From Ceratotherium simum simum (lineage: Eukaryota; Chordata; Mammalia; Perissodactyla; Rhinocerotidae), in assembly GCF_000283155.1 (NCBI RefSeq), contig NW_004454156.1, positions 36,508,236-36,572,235 of the forward strand: a DNA stretch of 64,000 bases, written 5' to 3'. Numbering within the stretch: position 1 is the stretch's first letter; every line of letters begins with the position of its first letter. The translations under genes were made by a program, and so were the position numbers. The notes under the pieces are model-generated. The model had not been told where the DNA came from. It saw nothing but the letters and a program-made list of their open reading frames with translations, and did no database searches. This document shows positions 34,661 to 46,109 of the stretch, one piece after another.

Positions 34661-34887
34661 AAAAAGGAGAAAGAATGGGGGCTGGCCCGGTGGCGTAGTG
34701 GTTAAGTTTGTGCGCTCTGCTTCGGCGGCCTGGCGTTTGAGCGTTCGGATCCTGGGCGCAGATCTACACACTGCTCATCAAGCCATGCTGTGTCAGCATC
34801 CCGCATGCAAAGTAGAAGATTGGCACAGATGTTAGCTCAGGGACAATCTTCCTCACCAAAAAAAAAAAAAAAAAGGAGAAAGAATGG
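34661..34887 (+). mobile_element. ERE SINE with 18-base target-site duplication
   Basis: The sense element, about 34679-34869, begins GGGCTGGCCCGGTGGCGTAG and carries a B-box-like CGTTCGGATCC at 34742-34752. It ends with GAGGACAATCTTCCTCACC-type sequence and a long A tail. An AAAAAGGAGAAAGAATGG copy sits on each side (34661-34678, 34870-34887), a perfect duplication. Confidence 0.96.
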
Positions 34888-35499
34888 CATTCTAAAGCAG
34901 TTTGTCTGCAAGGAAATACCTTGAGGACAATTTTTAGCCAATCTGATTCAATTTCAGTCAATAAATCTCAAATGAATAATCACTATGTGCTGGAGTGGGG
35001 AGAATTTCAGGTCTCTGTCCTCAAAGACCTTACAGAGGCATCATCTCTCTATCCTGGGAGAAATAATAACATAATCATTTTTCATTCATCCATTCATTCA
35101 TTTAACAAGCATGAATTCTGCCCTTGAGGAATTCTATTGCAGAAAGAAAGATAGCTTTGTATAAAACTTTGATAACACAATGAGATAATAGTAACAGAGA
35201 AGTCCGTATAAAATGCTACGAGAACATGTGGAACTGTAGGTTTATCATCAATTTTGTCCTTGGTTATGATCAAGGTTGCATATGAAACTCTCTGAGAGTC
35301 TTCCTGAAATTACTTTCTTATGTATGTATTGCATGGTCAGGCAAACTTGGCACATCTATACAATGAGATACATGCATCAGACCACAAAGGATGGGGCCCA
35401 TATCAATACATGAAAAGCATATTCTCATTGATGGCCTCAGAGCGAACATCCACAGAAAGATATCAGAAGGGGATTCAGAGCCATGTTTTTGAATTAACA
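34888..35499. other. spacer, nothing recognised
   Basis: A short CATT-type repeat at 35082-35103 and an L2/MIR-like phrase near 34985 only. Confidence 0.4.
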
Positions 35500-35685
35500 G
35501 GAATGAGAACAACTTTGGAACTAGACGAAAAATTGGATTTAAACCCGGCTGTCACTTAGCTGTGTAATCTTGGACACAGTACCTGCTCTCTCGAATCTCT
35601 CCATCTCACAGGATTGCTGTGAGGAAAGTTCCTAGGACAGACTGATACTTAACATGTGCTTAGTCAGTGTTATTTAACAGCAGCT
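35500..35685 (+). mobile_element. MIR SINE
   Basis: GATTTAAACCCGGCTGTCAC, TTAGCTGTGTAATCTTGGAC and GCTGTGAGGAAAGTTCC are in sense MIR order. Confidence 0.75.
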
Positions 35686-35694
35686 ACCTTGTTC

Positions 35695-35835
35695 TGCTAG
35701 CTTTGGGATAAACTTTACGTATGTCATTTAATCAACAAAATAACCTTTTAAGTACAATTATTCCTATTTTACAGATGAAGAGACTGAGGGTGGGAGAAGT
35801 CGCATATCTACTAAGTAATTTAGCTGACCCTCACC
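35695..35835 (-). mobile_element. MIR SINE fragment
   Basis: CTTTACGTATGTCATTTAAT, TCCTATTTTACAGATGAAGA and GACTGAGGGTGGGAG are antisense MIR, lying tail to tail with the sense MIR just to the left. Confidence 0.7.
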
Positions 35836-36514
35836 CCGTTTTTATCCTTTTCCAAAGTTAAGCAATACATAAATAATATTTTAATTTCATCTGGTTCCTT
35901 CTGTAAGTTGCTTAAGGATGTTGTGCTCTAAAATTAAAATGTGGGTACACAAATCTATATCAGTTAAATTCCCGGGGGTATAAAACTATCTTTCCCTCAT
36001 GAAGCCCTAATTTTCATCGTTATTGTAATGCTTCATGATTTTATTTCTTGACAGTAGATGGCGCTGCTGATTGTCAAAAGAGAGAAAGATGCCGCCATAC
36101 ACGCCACCCCCACTCCTTTCTTTAGCCGTTAAAAAAAAAAACCTGGTGAAAAAAAAGTAACGATTTTCATTCCAATGAAAGGTTGAAATTAAGAGTTTGG
36201 AACCACCATATAATTGAGCTGGACGTGTATATGATCCATGTGTATTTTATTTGGGACTCTAGGGGAGATCTCCTGGGCTATTTGCGTAATTTCATTAACA
36301 GGATTAAAACAAAATATAATAAAATTTAATTATCCAGACAAACACTAAATTTAGAGTTCTTTGTTAGACAGATTTTAGTTTTTGCACCATGATTTTAGGA
36401 AGAGGTGAATATTAAGACAACTAGGAATTTAGTTTAAAACATACGTAACTTCCATTCTAGAGCCCTGAAGATAGCACAGAGGAATATGATGGGAAAAAAA
36501 CCAAACAAATGAAT
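35836..36514. other. spacer, CTCF-like motif only
   Basis: Apart from the motif at 36051-36065 nothing is recognised. AT-rich. Confidence 0.4.
36051..36065 (+). promoter_or_regulatory. CTCF-like motif
   Basis: ACAGTAGATGGCGCT matches the CTCF core CCASYAGRKGGCRSY at 14 of 15 positions. Outside recognised repeats. Confidence 0.45.
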
Positions 36515-36640
36515 TATCCAGCCTTTGAGTAAGTCATTTAAAGTCTCAGGACCTAAGTTTCCTTATCTGTAAAACTGAACCGTTTCTTGCCTAATTCACA
36601 GGACAATTGCATCGATCAAATGCAGCAATGTAGTGTAAAC
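36515..36640 (+). mobile_element. MIR SINE fragment
   Basis: TTTGAGTAAGTCATTTAAAG, GTTTCCTTATCTGTAAAACT and CCTAATTCACAGGACAATTG follow MIR order. Confidence 0.65.
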
Positions 36641-37149
36641 ACCTTGGGAATTATAATACCCTATATCCAAATAAGCCTTTATCCTTTCCATACATTCAAC
36701 CCAACCTCCTATAGATACAAACATAACACAATGAAAACTGAAATTCAGAATAAAATTCAATTTCCTTATTTGTCCACGAACAATTTAATAATCTTTGGTG
36801 TATTAGATTCATGTACAAAAAGGGACTAAGGTATTTTCACCCATAAAAGGAATGTTTAGCTTATTCAGCTACCCAGAAAGTTAAATAAAAGAACACTTGA
36901 ATCCAAAGCATATAAGTCATTTGAGGTAGCCTATACTTTCCTTCCCTAACAGTTTTCTCTGTCCTCAGCTCTGTGGGAGTGTGAGTCTGTGTGGAGGTGA
37001 CAGGGGTGTGTGTCTGTGGGGTACGTGTTTGCGGGGCACAGACTAAGCAGACTAACTGGGTATACTTAAGCTACCGAGACAGTCACAACCCTAAAGAAGC
37101 CTGTCTGGAATCTCTCCCTTGACTTTCACGAGAGGCATAGACATTCCTT
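36641..37149. other. spacer, nothing recognised
   Basis: GT-rich stretch at about 36975-37040, not a clean microsatellite. No exon recognised. Confidence 0.4.
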
Positions 37150-37486
37150 CTGCTCCTCTTCTTTTTTTTTTTTTTAACAGCTAATTGAATATTTTTGACA
37201 TATGAAAAAATAGACACTTCTCAAGAGAAGAAATTCGAATGGTGCTCAGCATCTCTAATCATCAGGGAAATGCAAATCAAAACCACAAGGAGATATCACC
37301 TCACACCTGTCCGGGTGGCTATTATCAAAAAGACAAAAGATAAGTGTTGGTGAGGATGTGGAGAAAAGAGCACCCTTGTGCACTGCTAGCAGGAACGTAA
37401 ACTAGTACAGCCGTTATGGAAAACAGTATGGAGCTTCCTCAAAAAATTAAAAATAGAACTATTATATGATTCTCTGCTCTTCTTTT
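37150..37486 (+). mobile_element. L1 ORF2 internal fragment next to a poly-T run
   Basis: 37178-37470 is sense ORF2 3' sequence (ATCATCAGGGAAATGCAAAT, GGAGATATCACCTCACACCT, AGTGTTGGTGAGGATGTGGA, CAGTATGGAGCTTCCTCAAA). It starts directly after 14 T (37162-37175) and stops without a poly-A tail. CTGCTCCTCTTCTTTT before and CTGCTCTTCTTTT after look like a target-site duplication with a 3-base indel. Confidence 0.8.
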
Positions 37487-37829
37487 AGCAAAAGAGTCAC
37501 AATTATTTGCTGTGATGGTAGATATTGTCATTTCTGCTTCAGGAACCTGGACCCCACGCTGCTGCCGGAGAATACTCCCCATACCAGCCGCCTTAGGCTG
37601 CCAGATTCAGCTTCTCAGTTCCTGCCAGGAATAGGTGACCCATTTTCCTGTTCCACTATTTGATCTGGGCTTTCGGGACCAAAAGCATCCTTGCTATGGC
37701 ACAACAGTGACTGGCCAGCTTCTAAAAGCCCAGGGGGCAAATTCCTGCCCTCCTCCCTCCTGCGTTTACAGATTCTATTACTTCTGCAGGCAGGAATCCC
37801 TGCCTGGCCTCCATCAGGACCGCCATCAT
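37471..37829. other. spacer, nothing recognised
   Basis: Relatively GC-rich. Short plus frames without domain features. Confidence 0.4.
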
Positions 37830-38035
37830 ATGCCCCGGGAACTTTCCCTTAGAGCCTCATTACATTTGTGATTATAGAGGTGTTTGTGTGGTTGTTTAAT
37901 TTCTCCCACTAGACTCTAAGTTCAGGGGGATGTGAAACAATCTTTTTTCTTTACTGCTGTGTCCCCATACCCAGTAAAGGGCCTACCACAAAGTAGGTGC
38001 TCAGCAGAGTTTGTTGAATGACTGAAAGAATGATT
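37830..38035 (+). mobile_element. L2 LINE 3' end
   Basis: CTCCCACTAGACTCTAAGTT, GCTGTGTCCCCATACCCAGT, CAAAGTAGGTGCTCAGCAGA and GTTTGTTGAATGACTG form the L2 3' terminus. Confidence 0.8.
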
Positions 38036-38649
38036 GGCTTTAACCTTCCCTGGAAAGAGCTGGCAGGCTTCTAAGGGTTAAACTAACCCACCCACAAAGC
38101 ACCCAGACTGACTGCCTTTATGCCACTTCTCAGGCCCTTCAAGAGGACAGACTCGTGGAGGAGAGAGGAGAGTTTCTGGTTGAGAGAAGCTGCATGTGCA
38201 GGCCTGCAGCACCCCACGCTCTAAGCTCTCCAGAGACTTTCCTGCTAAACCCGCTTCCACAGGCGTGCATCTGGGGTACCCCTTCCTCCTCTTTGCTTCA
38301 TTGCTCCCTGTGGGCATGGGGCTGGCATGGAGCTTGATCCTAAGTAAAAATCTATTCTAACAGGAAGTGAATCATGTTCCTCCTGATGAAGGTGTTTCCT
38401 TCCTAAAGAAGTTACAATGCGCTCTTTTCAGAGAGAAAGGGGGCGGGCATGGTGTGTGGCCACACTGCTGCCTGCCCTGTGTGGAGTGAAGCACATTCTG
38501 GAGTCGGGGGGGCCTCTTCTGGAAGAGGTACTGGGCCAAGCCCTGAAACGGGTGGCCCAGCCTCTCTGAGACTCAGCCCCTTTACCTGCGGGATACAAGC
38601 ATTCTCTGGAAGCCCACAGGGTCGTTGTAAATCGTTTTCTTTTCTTGAC
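38036..38649. other. spacer, nothing recognised
   Basis: GC-rich, with several short frames, none with a domain. No repeat recognised. Confidence 0.4.
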
Positions 38650-38967
38650 TTCTAGGACACAGCAGCCTGGGTTTTATTCCTGTTTCTCGGTCCCCTTGCT
38701 GGATCCTCTTCGTCTTTGTAATCTCCTCATCTGGGTTCCCCAGAGCTCTGTCCTGAGGCCCCTCTTCTCTAGGCACATTCACCCCTGGGTGAACACACCA
38801 AGTTGCATGGCTATAAATTCCCTCTCTGTGCTGAGGAATCCCACATGCTTAGTCCGGCTCTGGCTTTGCCCCTGAACTCCAGATTCTTACAGCCAACTGC
38901 TGACTCTGCATCCCCCTGGGACGTCTAATAGGTATTGCACACTCACTGGATCTAAAGCTGAACTCTT

Positions 38968-40047
38968 TCTTTTCTTTTCTTTTTTTTAAAGATTACTACT
39001 TAAATAAATGACGGAACATTAATGTAGACCCAGTAGTCAACACCATGTAGATAGTGGAAAAACAGGGGCCTTCACGTTAAAGGTCGGGAAGAATGGAAGA
39101 AGTTGGCCATCTTGATGCTATTTAAGCAACAATGAGGAGGTTCTAGCTAATTAAATAAAATCAGGGGAGGGTATAGAAGAAAGGAGGGTGAAATTATTAT
39201 TTGCACGTGATGTAATTATCTACACCACAAACCAAAGAGAACCTATTGAAAAAGAAAATAATATAAAAGAGATATCAGAGAATAGTCAGTTAGAAAATAA
39301 ATATATGTAAATTAATACTTGTCCTAGCAGTAAAAATTTCAAAGATAAAATGAAAAAGGTGCTATATACAGTAGAAATTTAAAAAATGTATGAAATACCT
39401 CATAATCAACTTCTAAAAAGGTAGAATATGTATATTTTAAAAATTAAACATAAACTATATTTAAAAGCAGATGAGAAATCTGGGGAAAAATTGCAAGTAT
39501 ATGAAATCAAATTTTCTTATCTCTAATATATAAATAGTTCTTACAAATAAATAAGAAAAAGGTGGAATGCCAATTAAAAATTGGCAAAGGGAAAATAATT
39601 CACAAAAGAAGAAATAGTCAATAAGTCTATAAAATGTTTGGCTTCATTAACAATCAAGGAAGTGCAAACTGAAACAGTGAAATTTATGGCTAGTCAAATT
39701 GTAAACTTTTTCTAAAATATTGTCAGCGTTGATAAGACGTAAAGAAACTGGCACACATCCATTGCTGGCAGAATGTAACTAGTTGTTATTTTCCTGAGGA
39801 CAATTTGACAATATGTATCAAAAGTCTTAAGCCATCCTTTGACCCAGAAATTTCACGTCTAGAAATATATTCTAAGCTTATAATCATAATCATGGATGTA
39901 TAAAAATCTTTGCTTTAACAAAACTTTGATAAGAGGAAAATTCTGGAACCAACCTAAATGATGAAAAACAGGGGACTGATTAAATAAACTATAGTCCGTC
40001 AAAAATTAAGGAGATCATGCAGCATTACACATGACGTAACAGAAGAT
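38968..40047 (+). mobile_element. old L1 fragment inserted in the L2
   Basis: AATTGGCAAAGGGAAAATAA, TTAACAATCAAGGAAGTGCA, TGGCACACATCCATTGCTGG and ATCCTTTGACCCAGAAATTT are degraded ORF2-like sequence in sense. Flanks AAAGCTGAACTCTT (38954-38967) and AAAGCCGAACTCTT (40048-40061) are a 14-base target-site duplication with one mismatch. No poly-A lies at the right end, and a T-rich run lies at the left. Confidence 0.75.
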
Positions 40048-40812
40048 AAAGCCGAACTCTTGATCTCGTCCTCCCCGAGCGCCAACCAGCTTTTCTCTTA
40101 ATCTCCCCATCTCAGTAAGTGGCTGAGTCCCAAAACTTTGCAGTCATGCCTGACTCCTCTCTTTCCTTCCAACCCCACATCTAATCCACCATGAGGCCTG
40201 TCAGCTCCATCTTCAAAATGTATTCCTCATCTGACCTCCTCTCACCACCCCCACCTCAAATACCCTAGGCCTTGATGAAGACCAGCCACACCACCTCGCT
40301 CCTGGATTGCCACAATAGTCTCCGGTCTTTCCGCTTCCACTCTTGACCTGCCTACGAGCCGTTCTCCATACAGCAGCCAGGGCGTTCTTTTTAACGTCCA
40401 GACCATGTCGTCTCCTGCTCGAAACCACCCAGGGGCTTCCCTCAGACAGACTGAAATTCAAACTCCATGCAATGGTCTAGCCAGCTCTAGCCCCGGCTCT
40501 GGCGCCCGCTTGTCCTTCCGACTTCAACTTATATGATGTATATCTCCACTCTAGGCACGCTGGCCCTCTTGGCTTTCCTTAGACTCAAGCTGGTTACGCC
40601 TCACATCTGCACTGGGGGCCTCTCTCTGGGGTTCTCTTTCCCCAGGTTTTCACGCGGCTTTGCCCTCTTGCTTTCTGGAGAGACTTAAAAGTCCAGAGAA
40701 AGGCTTGTTTGACCACTTAAATAAAATAGCCTCCCATCATTCTCCATCCCCTCATCTCCCTTTGTTTTTGTCACTGCTCTTGTAACTACCCGTATTAAGT
40801 GTTACCTGGCCT

Positions 40813-41288
40813 TAGGTGAAAGCACGAGAAACCCTGGCTAGTTTAAGAAGAGGGATTTATTAATAGACTTTGGGAGCACAAGGAATGGTTGGGAAGGCTC
40901 AGTGGTTCATAGCCAAGAACAATGCATGTATCACACCAGTTGGTGAGAACTCTGCTGCCCCGTTGCCACAGCTTATGTCACCAATGCCATTGTCCCAGAC
41001 ACTAGCTCTGCTGCACCCCACTGCCTCCAGTGTCCTGGAGTCTCCACCTCACTGCAGATGCTGGCACCACGAGCGGAGATTTTCTGCAGGCCCTGGGTCC
41101 TGACCCAAAGTGTGGGCCAGTGTGTCTTGACTCATTCTACAAGGGAGGCTGATCAAACCACTATCTTTGGTTTCTATGTAGTGGGCCATGGGCTCTGCAT
41201 CCCCACAAGACTCCATGAGGCAGGGAATCTCCAGACCCAGGATGGAGGTTCAGATTCTGGGCAGCCAAAAAGAATGATAAATGTCCAC
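40813..41288. mobile_element. unassigned element inserted in the L2
   Basis: About 475 bases breaking the L2 between CTTGTAACTACCCG-type sequence and the L2 tail. It includes AAGAAGAGGGATTTATTAAT. It resembles an old LTR or DNA transposon. I cannot name it, and the edges are approximate. Confidence 0.5.
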
Positions 41289-41460
41289 TACACTAGCTGG
41301 TTTTCTACTGTATGTTTATTGTCTATTGCCTGTCTCCTCCACTAGAATGGAAGCTTCACGAGGTCAGGGACTTTGTCTTTTTCCCTCTGTAACTCCAGAG
41401 TCCAGAACAGTGACTGCACAGAGGTGGCCCTCCATAACGATTTGTTGAATGAATATCAGA

Positions 41461-43341
41461 TACTGTATTGAAAGTGTTGGCAATTGTAAAGATGAAACAG
41501 TCAAGTTGTGATCATTCCTCCTTTTGGTGGTCGATGCTCCTGGTCCCTCTTCTGGCTTGTTATGCCTCCCCCAGCCCCTAAGGCAAAAGCAAGCCAGTCT
41601 AGCCTAACCTGGCTTGCCAGCCAGAAAGCAGACAGATACAGGGCCGGGTTCTTTGTACCAGGGACAAGAAGTCAGTAGCAACGGAAGAGAATCCCAAGGA
41701 AATTCGAGGAGGGAGGACATGGCTAATCACGGGTAAAGGACCAGAGCAGAAGCCGATGAGATTGCTGAGACAATGAGAATGATCTGTCTTGTTAGCAGCT
41801 TCCTTGAGGTGAAGGAAGGAAGGAATTAGAGCTCCTTTTAGCTACCTTGTGCCTTCAGACTTGGGGAGCCTGATAGACAGCGGGGCTTGGGAGGTAGGGG
41901 CACAATGGCTGCAGGGCCGGGAGCAGTAAACAGAAATCATTTTGCAAAAAGTCCACATTCTACCTCTTTAGGTTTCAGAAGCCTCTTACTGTTTTCCAAG
42001 CCCCATAACTGCCTCTGACATGCGACCTCAGGGAACTGAAGGTGTCTGAGTGTGTGTGTGCGGGTTAGGGGAGAGCAAGTGGAGGGTAGGAGGCACGCCA
42101 GGAGGGTAGAGGGGAGGAGATGAGACTCTTGCACTGCCCAGATGGCGCAGTGCGGTCTGATTACCCTCTCTTGGGCTGTACTTCAAATGCTCAGTAGCTT
42201 CATCTTCTCTCTTCTCTCTAACATTTGACCTCTAAACATTTTGAATCTGCATGTAATTGGAGGTGGGAACAGCTGGCTTGCTTGTCTTTCTGCAGCTCTG
42301 GGTGAGCTATGGGGGGAGCAGGTGAGTTGTAAGAGTGCACAGTTATTTGCCTTGGCCGCAGCCTCACTGTGCTGGAGCAGGGGGTGGGGCCGTGGGGTTA
42401 ATGCTCTGAGGGGCACAGGTCTCCTGGCCAGCTGGTTTCCTCTATCCATTCTCCACCCCTTTGCCCAGCCTCCTTCCTGCCTACCTCACTCTTTCCTCAC
42501 TAGTATATAGGCTCATGGTAAAGAAATGTCTGCTGTAGTTTGCCCACCACATCCCACCCCAGCTAGCCCGTGGCCACCTGGACTCCTGAGCCCACCTACT
42601 CCCTGCAGGGCTGGGGAGTAGAGACAGCTGGGGTGCCCTGTAGGGAGTCTTTAAGAAAGAGGTCATGGGCACGTGCAACTCTGCCCACTTGGCTGGGGCA
42701 GGGGGGATCAGATGCAAAATTTTTCTCTTTTAATGAAAAGGAGAGAAAAATTGAGAGTGAAAAGTACTGTTTGAGCTGGGTTGGCTGCAGGAGAGAGATC
42801 GGTGGAGGAAGGAGAAAGAAAGGGAGTGGGGAGTGGAGACAGAGAAAGAAGGCAGGGTCTCTGCGGGAGAATTAGACTGTCGGGGGATGCTTAACATATT
42901 CTATTTATAGATTCCAGAGAAATTCTAAGAGACACCATGAGTTGGTTTAGCTGTGTTAAAAGATTACTAATTACAGTCATTTATAGGAATCACTGCTTAG
43001 CGTTTCTAGCTAATCACTGTGCAGGCTGGAGGTATTATCCATATCGTGAATATCTGTCAGACTATCTTTTGTTGTAAATTTTATTTGATTGCAACACCTG
43101 CTCATGAAGATTCCCTCTATTCTCACACAGCATAGCTGTCTGCTCAGAACTAAAACAAAACAACCCAGAAGGAATGCTTTCTAAGAATAAAGGAAAAAAT
43201 AAATAAATGCCTGTGAATGTACCACATAATTGCTTTTCGTTATTTGGGTTAAAAGTTGGTTGAAGAGGGTCAGCAAAGCACTAAGAAATTTTTTAAAATT
43301 ATTTTTGCAGCTTCCTATACCCCTTCCCTATCCTCACCCCC
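41461..43341. other. spacer, nothing firmly recognised
   Basis: TG-rich stretch near 42047-42062. A 7-bp-arm hairpin GCACTGC...GCAGTGC (42131-42153) surrounds CCAGATGGCGC. A possible 26-base micro-exon is flanked by consensus splice signals at 42296-42321, unsupported otherwise. Confidence 0.35.
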
Positions 43342-43354
43342 ATCGCACACATGC

Positions 43355-43385
<31 letters not shown>

Positions 43386-43392
43386 TACACCA
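43342..43392 (+). repeat. interrupted (CA)n microsatellite
   Basis: CACACA runs broken by TG, TA and GC. The longest clean run is about nine CA units at 43359-43377. Confidence 0.9.
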
Positions 43393-45051
43393 CTCTTTGA
43401 ACACAGGGTCCATGACGGTTTCAGAAACCATGGCATCTTATCTGCAAACCTATCCATTATTGCGCTTTGCAGATGAACAGAAGTTGTTTTTCCCATTTTA
43501 CAAAAAAGGACACAACGGCCTAAGTGCCTGTTACTAATGGTGCCTCGATCACTCAGGAAATCTGTGTCATGTCAAGCAATGTGAAGTTTGGATTAGAACA
43601 AAAGAAGGTTAGGTTAAATCCAAGCAAAAAAACCTTGACTTTTAGCTTAGAAATGTGTGTATGCCTTGCATTAGACTCACAGTTTTGCAAAGTAACTTTC
43701 CAAAACATATTTTGTGCGCGTGTGTAAATTGTAACCCTATGAGCAGTGTGGAAAGAAGTAGGTTAACGTGGCCCCCACTCCCAGCCCCAAGCCTGCCCCG
43801 CCACCTCTGCATGGAGGTGATAAACTGGGGCAGCTGAACAGGGCTTCTCTACGAAGGTTGGAATGCAGACAGGGAATCGCATACATAGAAAAAGAAAACA
43901 GATTGGAACCGCTTAGTTCCTATATAAATTCATCAACTTCTATCCAGTCAACATTTGGCATCGGCACTGGGGGATCAACCATTCCAGGCCCGTTGCTCAG
44001 ATGAAGACATTACAGAACACAAAAGGCATGTCAAGTCTTCCAACACCGCAGAAGGCCCGAGATAAAAACCAGACTTTGGAGTCAGATTGGGAACAAGCTA
44101 TACTGTTTTAAAAATGTTACTTAGTTACTGTTAAAAAAGAAAGTAAGGAATCAGGAATCAGAAAATTAAATATAAAGACAAGATAAAAAAAAATCAAGCA
44201 TTTTCTCCTTAAAAGTACTGCTTTCATGTAGAATTATGATTTGGCCCTTAGTACCTACCAATAACTGGGTTATTAGGTAAGAACAAAATGATGAAAACCT
44301 AGAAGCCATCTAGTGCAATCCTCATCTGATATTTGAATCCCTTCTTTGTGCCCTAACATATTGTCATCTGCTTCTGCCTCAAAACTTTAAGTGACAGCAA
44401 CCCCGTCACCTGCTGGGGCCATTGTCTGTCCTTGGGGCACGCTGATTGAGAGGCAGAACACTCTGCTACTATATCACCCTGTAGTCCCAGTATCGCCTTT
44501 TGGAGACACACAAGTCCAATCTCTCTTCCTTGGGCAAGCCCTTCCTTCACCATTAGGAAACATCAATCGTGCGACTTGAAGACTGGCCTTATGTCCCCAA
44601 ATCTATAAATACCCCTGAGTCATGGTGTCAGGCTTCCTCACCATCCCTGCTATCCTGGTTCCAGTTTGCAAATGCTCTCTTCAGTGAGGTACTCACAACC
44701 AAACCCATGCCATGACCTGAGGTTTGACTAGGTTTAGTAGATATCTGTCATATTTTTGACCATCCAGCAACTTTTGAGCACTGCCTCTTAGGAGCCTGCT
44801 TGTCCCTAAGGAAGAAGTCAGAACTTGCTGTCCAAGCCTCCTTTGTAGCTAAGGTTTGGGCATGTGATCCTGACTCCGCTGATTGCATACAACCATGTGA
44901 GACTGTGATTTGGAAGCTGTGGACATGAAGAAGGCCAGAAGGCCTGTGCTGAAGCCATCCTGGTAAGGGTGGATGCGGTAACATTTCACAGACAGGGGTG
45001 GTGAGGTCCTTTGGGTAGAGGTCTGAGCCCAGAATTTGAGGGATAAGCTAC
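43393..45051. other. spacer; right end may be an old LTR
   Basis: From about 44750 phrases such as GGAGCCTGCTTGTCCCTAAG, CATGTGATCCTGACTCCGCT and GATTGCATACAACCATGTGA resemble an old interspersed repeat that I cannot assign. The rest is unrecognised. Confidence 0.35.
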
Positions 45052-45590
45052 TGTGGTAGGCAGAATAATGACCTTTCAAAGATGTCCATGTCTGACTCTT
45101 CAGAACCTGAATACGAATATGTGACCTCACATGGCAGATGTGATCAAACTCAGGATCTTGAGATGAGCAGATTATCCTGAACCATGTGGGTGGGCCTGAT
45201 GTAACCCATAGAGTCCTTGGAAAGCAGGAGGGTCAGAGTCAGAGAAGGTGATTCGATGATGGAAGTGGAGGAAGGGAAGGAGATATGACAATGAAAGCAG
45301 AAGTCAGAGAGAAAGAGAGATTTGAAGATGTCATTCTGCTGGCTTTGAAGATGGAGGGAGGGGCCATGAGCCAAGGAATGCAGGCGCCCTCTAGAAGCTG
45401 GAAAAGACAAAGAAAACGACTCTCCCCTAGAGCCTCCAGGAAGGAACACAGCCCTGTCGACACCTTGATTTTAGACCAGTGAGACCCCTTTTGGACTTCT
45501 GACATTCAGAACTATAAGAGAATACATTTGTGTTGTCTTAGACTACTAAGTTTGCAGTAATTTGGTATAGCAGCAAGAGGAAACGAATAC
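45052..45590 (+). mobile_element. MLT1 (MaLR) solo LTR, near complete
   Basis: TGTGGTAGGCAGAATAATGA start, AAAGATGTCCATGTCTGACT, GATCTTGAGATGAGCAGATT, GTCAGAGTCAGAGAAGGTGA, CCTCTAGAAGCTGGAAAAGA, CACCTTGATTTTAGACCAGT and AGCAGCAAGAGGAAACGAAT end. About 540 bases, full-length for this group. The minus-strand frames of 99 and 88 codons are by-products. Confidence 0.88.
45383..45397 (-). promoter_or_regulatory. CTCF-like motif in the MLT1 LTR
   Basis: Minus strand CTTCTAGAGGGCGCC matches the CTCF core at 13 of 15 positions. It is contributed by the LTR. Confidence 0.35.
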
Positions 45591-45779
45591 CTCGGTGCCT
45601 TAAACCAGTGCAGTTTGATGCAATTCAGTCACTTCTCTTAGCTGCGACTTGCAGATCTGATTCTCTGGCTCCAGAAAACTCTGTGAGCTCTGTTATTTCA
45701 TTTAGCAATTTCATTTTCTTCTTAAACTAGATCGAATACATAGGTTCTGTGGGTTGCAACAAAGAACCCGGTAACCCTG

Positions 45780-46108
45780 GCCACCCACCACTCTGCATAT
45801 ATCCTTTCTATTTTCTGAATTATCTCTTATCTCCATCTTTGCTGCTCTGTCACTCCTGCCTTAGTTCAGGGCCTCACTATTCCTTACCTAGACTATTTTC
45901 ATGTCCTCCTAACTGGTTTCCCTGTCACTGGTCTCTTTCCACTTCAACCCTTCTTCCGCATTCCTGCTATATCATTATCTTTTTGAAACTTAATCACAGT
46001 GTTTCATTGCCCTATTGAAACACATTGATGGTGTCCCATTGCCAACAAGATAAAGGCCAAAGTCTTTACATGGCATGGAAGGACCTCTTCCCCTTGCCTG
46101 AGCCTGCT
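45780..46108 (+). mobile_element. L2 LINE, left piece
   Basis: TACCTAGACTATTTTCATGT, CCTCCTAACTGGTTTCCCTG, TGCCCTATTGAAACACATTG and AAAGTCTTTACATGGCATGG are in L2 order. The copy appears to resume near 46640. Confidence 0.7.
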
Positions 46109-46109
46109 C

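Larger units (their letters stand above)
38650..41460 (+). mobile_element. one L2 LINE copy in three pieces
   Basis: Pieces 38650-38967, 40048-40812 and 41289-41460 follow one another in L2 order: CTGAACTCCAGATTCTTACA and CAACTGCTGACTCTGCAT; then GTGGCTGAGTCCCAAAACTT, CATGCCTGACTCCTCTCTTT, CCTGGATTGCCACAATAGTC and CCCAGGGGCTTCCCTCAGAC; then TCTCCTCCACTAGAATGGAA, TTGTTGAATGAATAT. An L1 and a second, unassigned element separate them. Confidence 0.85.
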
